DNA of 64,000 bases. Source: Haematococcus lacustris. Lineage: Eukaryota > Chlorophyta > Chlorophyceae > Chlamydomonadales > Haematococcaceae. The DNA is taken from positions 493,596 through 557,595 of the forward strand of contig JASKMD010000019.1 in assembly GCA_030144725.1 (NCBI GenBank), read 5' to 3'. Under the pieces are notes generated by a model. It had not been told where the DNA came from, ran no database searches, and saw only the letters and a list, made by a program, of their open reading frames with translations. The position numbers were made by a program, and so were the translations under genes. Shown here in pieces: positions 55,863-64,000 of this stretch (its first letter is position 1; the number at the start of each line of letters is the position of its first letter).

Positions 55863-58800
55863 TTAGGCATCTCGAACAGCTTCGACCATAACCACCGTGC
55901 CTCCCGTGTGGCGAGATAAACGGATGACCCGCAAACCCGCTGCCGCTAACAAGGCTGGCACGTCCTGATTCCAAATGCAGCCTTTTGAAGTTGCTGCCAC
56001 GGTGGCGGCACTGACGTCCTGCACAGGGCATGTAGGTATGATACCCATGGCAACGGTGATGACAGCTGCTGCCAGCGCCCCAACCCCTTCCATCCTCAGA
56101 CTCATCCATCAACAGCGTGCAGGATCGACTCAATTCAAAAACAATCCTAAGGTATAGGAAGAAATGTATCGTCGTCTCCCTTTCGACTCCAGAGGCCTCG
56201 GAAATGTAGGCGTCATTAATTTCTCATATTGAGGGGGTAGATGGCTAGAACAAAGGAGCGAGGGGCCATCGGTAGCGAGATGGCAGAGGGTCGGAGCACG
56301 GTGCAGCTGCGGTTGATGACTTCCCATGTCCCCAAACCCGCTATCTCGCTAGCTGTTGCAGGGGCACCACTGCTTTTTGCTGCGTCGCTACGTCGCTGCG
56401 GCCGTCGCTGGGGCCACTCAAGAGTCGAAAAGCTTGCATCCTATCGCGTGGCTGCATGGCTGTGCAGCTGCGTGGTTGTGTGGCGGTTCTTAATCTACTT
56501 GACTGTCCTCTCTGAACTTGCCACACCTCGGTGGCCGCGCACAACGTGTAAGCCGCGATAGCGTGCAAGCCATTCAGGTAGAAGTAAGCCGGTCAAGAGA
56601 GGGATGGGGTTGGGAAAGGCTAGTTGAGGCAGTCGATAAGTGTCGAGCGGCAAAGTGCGCTTAATTCATAGTTGTTGCGCTGCCACGTGCGCGATTGATA
56701 ACTGTCGAGCGGCAAAGTGCGCTTTTTGCAGTAAGTGTCGGGAAGCGTTTGTCGAGCGGCTGTGTTGCGAGTAATGATTTTGTCCTCGGCTCTGCTACCA
56801 TACATGCCTCGGCTGCGCCTCGGCATGTATGTCCGCGCCACCTCGGCTTCAGCCATTACTTTCGCAAAATGCTCTCGGACCGCCACTTATCTACTATCTA
56901 TCATACCGGTCATTTTATAACTAAGCAGCACAGCGCTTGCACACAGGGTGGCGCTAGCACAGCCCTCATTGGGCTCGCAGCAGCTGTGTTATTGCCTAAT
57001 GCAGGCTGCAGAGCACACGACATCTCGACCTCGCATAATGTTTTTTATGCGCAATGTATCCCTTTACATAGGACATAATGTTTTTAAGCAATGTATAGGA
57101 GCACGATGCATGAGAGCGTAGGAATGCAGCATGGTGACGCTAACGTGCAGCAGGCTCTGGCCTATGATAACTGGCCTATGATGACTCAACAATAACTCAG
57201 CACCTGTCCCACTTTCTCAACCGCCACAACCACCACAGCTGGAATAAAGGTAAGCATGTGAGGACGCACGATGCTCACTGGGTAAGAGGGTGCTAGGATG
57301 ACGATGACAAGCAGGGTCAAGACGCAGGCAGGCAGGCTACTGCCAGGCACCCACCTGGTACCAGCCCAACAGCGGCAGCTCGGCGCGAGCGTGTTCAAGC
57401 AGGAGCACCCTCCCGCCCTCTCTGGATGGCCTCACCACCCGGGCCATCTCCTGTGAGCATGATCAGCAATGCATGTGCAGACTTGCTTGTGCATTGAGGG
57501 TATCAAACTCTGTGTTGCCATCAGCCCGAAGTGCCTGCTCAGCATGGCCATAGCAGTGGAACCAGGCCACACCCTGACCCCAGCCCTCCCCACGCCACGT
57601 TTTCCCCACACCCTGCCTGGCCCAATCCATCGGGCTCCCCCTCTCCCAGCCCTGCCTCATGCTGCTCTGCCTAGCTCTGACCAACTCTACTCCTGCCCCC
57701 CCTGGCCCTCCCCACACCACCTCCAACTACCCCACACACTACCTTCTTACCCCACACACTACCTCCTTACCCCTACCTCACCCTACTTTCCCCTACTCCT
57801 ACCTGCTACAAACCTGTCCCACCCACGACATCCTTGCCCTGCGTGGCCCTGACATCCCCTACCTGTCCCTACTCCTACCTCTGACAAGTCTCTGGATCAT
57901 CACCTCTTCCACCTGCCCTGCCCTTGGTGAGCCCCATGTCTGCGCAGCTCAGCCTGACAGCCTGGCCTGGCCCAAGCACGCCCTGCCCTGCCCTGCCGGG
58001 CCCTCCCGCCCTTTCTCCGCCTGTTCCCAGGCCTCTCATTGCTTCATGCTAGCCCCTTCAGGCCCCTTCAGGCACCTTGAGGGCTGCCAGGGGGTGCTCC
58101 AGGACACACAGGCTGTAGGTGTCCACCACACAGTCGAAGCTGTTGTCCCCCATGGACAGAGACTCAGCATTGTCCTGCATGCAGCATGTGGACCATGCAG
58201 CATGTGGGCCATGCAGCATGTGGGCCATGCAGCATGCAGCTGTAGCAATACCGGAACCATGGGAGGGTGGTAAGCATGCAGTGCCAACAGCATGCAGTGC
58301 ACCGCAGCAGCAAGGTCTTTCAAGGTGCTTTGATGACATCAGAATGTTTGTGGAAAACTTGAGAAAGGGTTGGCCTCATAGTGTGCATGCGCTCAGGACC
58401 CTGTGCCTGCGGCAACAGCAGCAGCTTCCCCCCTGAGCTGCACCCCGGCTGACATTGTATGCATGGGTCGCTGAGAGGCGCCTGATGAGAGCAAGGTTGC
58501 TTAGGTGTTTGATCTCAACTGGGTGTGACACGGGTTGTCAGGTCACACCTGTTTGTTTGGCCATACCTGGCTCAGTGTGATGTCATCTTGATGGGTTTGC
58601 AAGCTGGGAAGGGCAGTGATCCGTGCCTGTGCCTGGGCAAGCATCCCTTCAGACAAGTCCACAGCTCTCACACTCTTCACCTGCACCATCACACCATGAT
58701 GCCATGGCACAGCCTGCCATCAGTGATAAGAAGCAGGATGAGCAGAGTCGCCATCAAGTCAAGTTGTCATTACAGGGACAATGCCACGCAGCTGGGAGCA

Positions 58801-59831
58801 ACCCGTAGAAGGAGAATTGAAGCAACAAAAGTGCCTGCAGAAGAGCTCGCAAAGGAGGGTGTGGAAGGTAGGGAGGGGGGAGAGGGCCGACGGCTGGAAA
58901 CTTGAAGCTCCAGGGGTTCAAGGGGTTAAACACAAAGCTCTATGTATCCTATCTAGAACAATACCACACACAGGTCCTGTCTTCCTCATCCACCTGATGC
59001 ATGTGGGTTCATGCATGCATGCTCACCTGTTGCCAGTCATACAGAGGCAGATTGAGGCCGGTGCCCACCGCCACCTCCAAGACGCTCCCTGAGGCCTGAG
59101 CCAGCACGCATGGCATGCAAGCATAGCCCCATGCACACATGCTGGGATGACAGCTGCCACAATGCAGGGTCTGCAGCATAACTGCTCCGTAGAGCAATGC
59201 CTGGCAGGGGAAGGGCGATGCTGGGTGTGCTAACCTATCCAGGTAGCTGCAGCGCGGACTAGGGCAAGGGCTCATCTATGGGGTGTTGGGCCTGGGCCAA
59301 AACGATAGCTTGGGCATTCACACATGAGGCTGCATGCGCACAGGAGAAACAACGCACCTGCGCAAGCAGTGACGCTCTCAGCTCGTCAAATCCAACAGCA
59401 CGTGCCAGGGGCCCTGCATTTAGCTCATCGTAGCGGGGGGCGTACCTGTGGAGGCAGGGACAGGGACCAGCAGAACTGGGATGAGAGGCCATCATGGGAG
59501 CTTGATCACGAACAGGAAGCTGGGCTGCTGGAAACTTGCATGGAAGCAGTGCTGTCACTAAACTCCACTGGCATGCAAGCACTAGGTGACTGCCACCCTG
59601 GGACTCGGCGCACCCGTTGTAAGCCTGCTCTAAGCCAGCTCTAGAGCCTGCTGCCAACGCCGGCCGCGGCAATAGAGTGAGCAGAGACAAGCAGCAGGCG
59701 CGCCTGCAGGCTCCCAGCGGACCTGGGTCGCAGCACTGCAGGCAATGCGGTGAAGCAGCATTTGGAGCACATTCCCTCGTCACAGTTGTCAGCAGGAGAT
59801 ATGTTCTACTGCACGTTGCCAAGAATGCCAT
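55863..59831 (-). CDS. SAM-dependent methyltransferase (Methyltransf_11 / UbiE-like), complete
   Basis: Seven exons, every junction GT/AG and in phase: 59831-59614, 59445-59358, 59095-59027, 58680-58567, 58174-58076, 57450-57355 and 56018-55863 (stop TAA). Total 840 nt, 279 residues. The N-terminus (about 60 residues, ending near LLPRPALAAG) looks like an organelle targeting peptide. Then come YDELNAGPLARAVG, motif I EVAVGTGLNLPLY, the acidic motif VRAVDLSEGML, motif IV DNSFDCVVDTYSLCVLEHP, post-motif EMARVVRP...LLLEHAR, and a C-terminal TSKGCIWNQDVPALLAAAGL with a final GGTVVMVEA strand. Members transfer methyl groups from SAM to small molecules or lipids. The layout recalls plant and algal OMS1-like or UbiE-like enzymes; the substrate is unknown. 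The last intron (57354-56019) is 1.3 kb and contains repeat-like sequence. Confidence 0.92.
56637..57095. repeat. Repeat-rich block in last methyltransferase intron
   Basis: GTCGAGCGGCAAAGTGCGCT occurs at about 56642 and 56706, with a third partial copy (TGTCGAGCGGC) at 56749. An imperfect palindrome spans 56766-56866 (TGCGAGTAATG...CATACATGCC against its inverse). CATAATGTTTTT(TA)TGCGCAATGTAT repeats at 57034 and 57069. It is AT-richer than its surroundings and looks like a small inserted element, but I found no target-site duplication. Confidence 0.6.
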
Positions 59832-60257
59832 GCAGGCAACTCGAGATCAACAGGGTGCTTCCATGGTAACATCGTGAAACGAAAGCAGAGCTGGCGCGGC
59901 GCTACTGTATGGATGCGCGAGTTGGGCAGACGTGGGCGGCACCTGGCGAAATGTCTAGTGAGGAGCTGGGAAGAGCGGGTATTGCGAGCTTCGCCCGCGT
60001 CAAGCACTGGCGCACTGGCGCTCTGCCGCACTGGTGCATGTTCAGCAGCGAAGTTTCAGCCGTGTAAAGTCGTGAATGGAGAGCCTGACTGATTCTGTCC
60101 GGCCGGGTTTGATATTGCCATGGTGATGCCGGTGAACTGAGCCCAAGCACAGCCAGGTTACAAGCACATCCGAGGAGCATACAAACTAGGCAGGTGACTT
60201 AACATTGCCTGGCACTTACGCAGAGCGCGTCATGCGAACACCATCATGACCACAGTG
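59832..60257. other. 5' flank of methyltransferase gene
   Basis: About 425 bp between the proposed methyltransferase start codon and a DNA transposon. It should contain the promoter; no motif recognised. The transposon lies within ~430 bp of the start codon. Confidence 0.4.
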
Positions 60258-60383
60258 GGTCACCCCGGCCATTGGCCATGCCAATCCGTGACAGGCCTGC
60301 CGCTCACACCACGCGCTAGTGAAGGGTAGGTGAGGCTATCGCGGTAACTCACGCACGCTGAAACTCGCGTTTTAGACTGAAGC
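60258..60383 (+). repeat. Left terminal inverted repeat
   Basis: Begins GGTCACCCCGGCCATTGGCC and continues through CCGTGACAGGCCTGCCGCTC, ending near AAACTCGCGTTTTA. Confidence 0.9.
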
Positions 60384-61389
60384 CTTGTCCCAGATCACCG
60401 CCCGCCACCAGGTCAAAACTTGAGATAGCGCAAACAAGCAGCGACCCACTCACAAGAGCAGGGTGGCGAGGCTCTCCGTGGCGTCCGTGGCAAAGTTCGC
60501 ACTAAAGAGGCAGCCGCAGTAGTGCGCGCAGTAGTGCGCCGCAGGCCATTGCAGTGAGCCGTGCTGCCACGCCATGTCACTACACCACGAGACTGAGTCA
60601 CGCCACGCTTCCGAAGTCGGTGCAAGTTGGGTTCATGGCACTGTCATTTTTCCGTGGCGTCCGCGGCGCCCGCCACAATGGAGGTTTCCGGCACTGCCAC
60701 TGCCACTACTTTCAAGCTTGGCACGTATCGCTTTATGGTGTGCCAAGGCAGCGCGACGTCGGGGTCCTGGAGGGCTCATCGAAACTTTCGGCTTAAGTTT
60801 CGCGCACATTGCGAAAAACGCAGCGATGAGGGCGCCCAACGGTAGCACAGGGTCCAACCCATCCGGCTTGTGCTCAAGGACGCCGCCAATAGCCCCTGTG
60901 ATGAGATCGCCCCATGCCACATTCACCCGCTGCCACATTTTGTCATTCTGTGTACCACACAAGGTGATGCAGTATGCCTGGAGCACAACCCGGAATAAAG
61001 ACCCGCCCCGCTATCAGTGAAAGGTGGAAGCACGTGGAAAGGACCACTGACCGAAAAGTTGAAGGACTTGAACGAAGCCCAAAAATGATGGGGTCAAGGC
61101 TTCAGCAGAGTGCACGGTAGCGAAACAAAGTCCCACACGGTGCTGCTGACACCTCAGTGAGATGATGTGCATGCTTGGAGGGAGGGTCAGGCAGGTCCCG
61201 GTTTAGGTGTCAGAAGGGCCCGGGCCAGGTTTCAGGAAGGGCCCGGGCCATGAGGTGTCCCGACCCAACCCAGGGAATCTTGCGCTTCGACCTGCGACCC
61301 ACGTACGGTCGCACCCCGTTGAGCCCCAGGTTGCAGCGAGCGACCATGTTCACAGTCCGCGGGAATGGCGGGCGGTGTGATCTGGGAGG

Positions 61390-61514
61390 CTTCACTGTAA
61401 AACGCGAGTTTCAGCGCGCGTGAGTTACCGCGATAGCCTCAGCTACCCTTCACTAGCGCGTGGTGTGAGCGGCAGGCCTGTCACGGATTGGCATGGCCAA
61501 TGGCCGGGGTGACC
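61390..61514 (-). repeat. Right terminal inverted repeat
   Basis: Inverse complement of 60258-60383 with a few substitutions (for example TAGCTGAGG against TAGGTGAGG and CGCGCGCTG against CGCACGCTG) and a short indel next to the inner end. Confidence 0.9.
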
Positions 61515-62446
61515 AGTGGGCCTCCTTGCAACCTCTCCACACAGAGTCACCAACACGACGTATTCTCCCTCCTTCACCCAACCCTACATGTCCAAATCAT
61601 AGTAATCGCTGAGCATGAGCACACTCTGCGGCATTCACTGCATCTGATCACGAGCTGCACACCTACATCGGCAGCTAAGGTCTGTGCGTCCCATGGCATG
61701 GCTATTGGCTGGCTAGCATGGCTTGAAATCCCAGCAGCATGCTGACCACCTCTACATCCTATCCTGATGTGCCTGCACAACCTGTGGCCGTAGAGCACAG
61801 CAATCTTAACTGAAAACAATGTCCTGTCTCTAAACCTAAAGTCAAACCTAGTTATGTGGTCATGCCAAGCATAAAAAGCCAGCGCAGCGAGTGAGTGGGA
61901 AGTCAGGTCAAGGCCCAACCTGTTTTGCACATGCACCATGCATCGATCAGCTGGGCAGCTGATATGACGCCCTGAACAACAAATATGCACCGGCATCCTC
62001 TGCTGTGTTGGGCACAACTAACCCCTGTCCACCACCCCTGCCATGCTCGAATTCCCTTGTCCAAGTTGGCTGGCTGGCTGCCTACTGTGCCCACCAAGCT
62101 GGTCAGTCTTGGGGCATGCCAGCACCTGGTCGCCCCCTGCCGCTCTGCCGCTAGTCTGCACAGTGGTGCAAGCACACCAGCTCAGCATTGCCATGGCAGC
62201 GCCCAGGACACATCACAGAAACACATGTCAGCCAATGGTGTGCAAAAATCACAGACAGATGTCACCAAGAACCACAGATTTGGAGAGCTGGAAGGTGCTG
62301 GCCAGCTTTGGTCCATGTGCATTCACAAGTGAGAGATAATGTGCATTCGCTCACTGCAGTTGCTGTGCCGCTACTCAGTCAGACCTGACCTACTTAGTAT
62401 GTGCAGCCACCACTCCTATGGCTGCAAAGGTTGAGATTCGGTGTTA
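61515..62446. other. Intergenic, no gene recognised
   Basis: Only short open frames without domains. It may include the 3' UTR of the minus-strand gene that follows. Confidence 0.45.
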
Positions 62447-64000
62447 CTATTTGACCCCAGCAGCCCTCCCTACCAGAGCCCCGCGCTGGCTGCTGCCCCT
62501 CACACCGCCTGCATTCCCCGTCCCCAGCGCCGCCCCCACCCCTACAACTGCCACCCCTGCCCCATCCAGCCTGCCCCTGCCCCCTCTCGTCTCCGTGGCT
62601 GCAACCCCAGCAGCGCCTGCAGTCCCACTGCTGGCCAGCTGGTTGCTGTTGCTAGGCCCCGTGGCACACGCACCATTGGCGTATGCAGCAGCCCTGGACG
62701 CCATGCCCGCATGGTAGGTGGGCAGCATGGCCATAGGGATTTTGCGAGGTTGCCCATTGGGGGCAAGGGTGCGGGCCACTCCTGCACCTGGGCGCTGGCC
62801 AGGGGTGGACTTGGGCGTGGTGGGGATGGGGGCATACTGATTGCTCTGGCTGGCCGAACCGTAGCCACGCTCACCTGCCCCACCAGCTGCTGCTGCCCCC
62901 CCACCGCCTCCTATCCCCAGCCCAGCTCCTTGGCCCCCCCTCCACGATGACATGGCACTCCCTGTGGCTCCGCCAGAGTACATGCCGGCCAGCAGCCCTC
63001 CGCCTGCTGCCTGCCCAAGGTTGTCTAAGGACTGGGTGGCACGGTCAGGCAGCCCCCCCAGGCCCCCCACTCCCCTGCTGCCCTGCCTGTCCATGGCCCT
63101 CAGCGTGTCGGTGTGCAGGGTGGCACGCAGTGAGGCTGCATTGCCTCCCAGGATACCGCCACTCCCCAGCCCCATGCTGCCCAGCCCGCGGCTGCTGTCC
63201 CTGTCCTGAGCCGCCGCACGGTCAGCACTGGGGGCGCGGCCATACAGCGCACTCCCGCTGATACCACCTCCGCCGCCCCCGCCTCGTTCAGCCAATGACC
63301 TAGAGACTGGGCTGCTGTTCAGCTGGGAGCCAGGCCGAGAGGCAGAAGCTGCTGCCGCTGCTGCCACCGATGCTGTTGCGTTGCTGGCAGAGTTGAAGGA
63401 GGTAGGCCCCACAGACTGCAAGCCGGCAAGGTTGGGCTGGGAAAAAGACTGATTGGTGTGCCCCAGGGAGCCCAGGTGTGCCAGGCCCGGGTGGGGCATT
63501 GCGCTGGACGCACTGGCGGTGTAGCGCAAGGGGGTGATGCTGCGCCCCTGATAGATGCCTGGGCCCGCTCCTTGACCCCCCACGCCTGATAAGCGGCTGT
63601 TGCTGGATGTGTTGGACAGCGGGCGGGGCCCTGCGCCTGTCCCAGAGCCCCCTGCTCCTGGGCTCGACCCCTGGCTGGTGGGCGTGCCTGCCGCGCTGCT
63701 GCCGGCGCTACTGTTGTAGCGGGGCACCTGCACGTTAAGGGCTGTGCCTCGCAGGCCCTGCAGGTTGGTCAGGCCCTGACTGTAGCTATCTGCTGTGGCC
63801 AGGGGAAGGGCAGCGCCCTGGCCTGCCACCCCTGGCTGCACAGCCTTGCCGCCGTACTGCTGCAGGGAGAGGTCGGTGGACAGCGAGGAGACATAGGCTG
63901 CCCCGGACGGTGCGCTGGCTGCAGCCAGGCTGGGTGCCAAGTCTGGCCGTTGAGCTGATGGGCTAGGTGGCCCTATGCTGCTCAGGCCCCCACTCCCTTG
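62447..64000 (-). CDS. Intrinsically disordered Gly/Ser/Ala-rich protein, C-terminal part, open at window edge
   Basis: A single minus-strand frame of at least 517 codons, open to base 64000 and ending in TAG at 62447. No ATG is needed within the window, so the start lies beyond it. Composition is Gly, Ser, Ala, Gln and Arg with recurrent SR/RS and LG-rich segments (GLGSMGLGSGGILGG), poly-Ala and poly-Gly runs, and many Ser/Thr-Pro sites. No globular domain is visible. Such regions are typical of regulatory or RNA-associated proteins, but no function can be assigned. The last ~100 residues may be partly 3' UTR if an intron is used. Confidence 0.6.
   Translation of the reverse strand, partial: QGSGGLSSIGPPSPSAQRPDLAPSLAAASAPSGAAYVSSLSTDLSLQQYGGKAVQPGVAGQGAALPLATADSYSQGLTNLQGLRGTALNVQVPRYNSSAGSSAAGTPTSQGSSPGAGGSGTGAGPRPLSNTSSNSRLSGVGGQGAGPGIYQGRSITPLRYTASASSAMPHPGLAHLGSLGHTNQSFSQPNLAGLQSVGPTSFNSASNATASVAAAAAASASRPGSQLNSSPVSRSLAERGGGGGGGISGSALYGRAPSADRAAAQDRDSSRGLGSMGLGSGGILGGNAASLRATLHTDTLRAMDRQGSRGVGGLGGLPDRATQSLDNLGQAAGGGLLAGMYSGGATGSAMSSWRGGQGAGLGIGGGGGAAAAGGAGERGYGSASQSNQYAPIPTTPKSTPGQRPGAGVARTLAPNGQPRKIPMAMLPTYHAGMASRAAAYANGACATGPSNSNQLASSGTAGAAGVAATETRGGRGRLDGAGVAVVGVGAALGTGNAGGVRGSSQRGALVGRAAGVK

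Larger units (their letters stand above)
60258..61514. mobile_element. Non-autonomous DNA transposon with ~125-bp TIRs (GGTCACC family)
   Basis: 1257 bp. The left TIR (60258-~60383) and inverse right TIR (~61390-61514) agree over about 125 bp with only a few differences; both begin GGTCACCCCGGCCATTGGCC and end near AAACTCGCGTTTTA. The direct repeat AGTG flanks the element, or CAGTGG if the first G of the TIR is counted with the flank. The interior has no recognisable transposase. The longest interior frame (60633-60986, -) has no known domain. The ends match the smaller element at 14699-15162. Confidence 0.9.

Noticed and set aside
55567..56133. Minus-strand 188-codon frame
   Set aside because: It overlaps the last exons of two better-supported genes and has no family features. 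The methyltransferase exon 56018-55863 uses a different frame.

Overview
The window reads as nuclear DNA of a green alga. It is GC-rich, genes are split into many short exons with clean GT/AG introns, the introns are packed with G/C-rich microsatellites and minisatellites, and there are several eukaryotic transposable elements. The density of CAG/CTG, GGGGCA and GGGGCC repeats and the exon style suggest a chlorophycean (Volvocales, possibly Haematococcus-like) genome. The species is an inference. A run of exactly 500 N at 43789-44288 is an assembly gap.

Layout. 1-2644: a retroelement-type ORF with a retropepsin-like motif. 3946-5022: a 5'-truncated LINE fragment with intact 16-bp target-site duplications. 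7500-13014: a multi-exon membrane-protein gene (+). 13930-15410: a candidate mobile-element gene interrupted by a small TIR transposon. 15652-16365: an unrecognised coding exon (-). 16852-23484: a SET-domain (SMYD-like) gene (-). 23829-37450: a long peroxisomal-type ABCD half-transporter gene (+), head-to-head with the SET gene across 344 bp. 37684-39091: transposon debris and a textbook non-autonomous hAT element with an 8-bp duplication. 39373-42910: a low-complexity RGG-type gene (+) with frame conflicts. 43217-44460: a 24-bp tandem array, the gap and a pentamer array. 44463-46286: the 3' part of a DUF1295 (steroid 5-alpha-reductase-like) gene carrying an in-frame TAG inside its signature motif. 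48994-51367: an unrecognised gene (+). 52894-55692: a Trp/Arg-rich SFI1-like (centrin-binding type) gene (+), tail-to-tail with a complete seven-exon SAM methyltransferase gene (55863-59831, -). 60258-61514: a non-autonomous DNA transposon with about 125-bp terminal inverted repeats, same terminal motif as the one at 14699-15162. 62447-64000: a disordered protein exon (-), open at the window edge.

The genes do not form a pathway. The best-supported proteins are the ABCD transporter (import of fatty acyl substrates into peroxisomes in known relatives), the SAM methyltransferase, the SET protein, the DUF1295 protein and the SFI1-like protein. Exon models were built by matching reading phase across GT/AG junctions by eye. 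The methyltransferase and most of the ABCD and SET models are phase-consistent at every junction listed. The most interesting observations are the family of GGTCACC-terminated transposons with 4-bp duplications (one excises in silico to restore an ORF), the nonsense codon in the DUF1295 motif, and the extreme intronic repeat load of the ABCD and SET genes.
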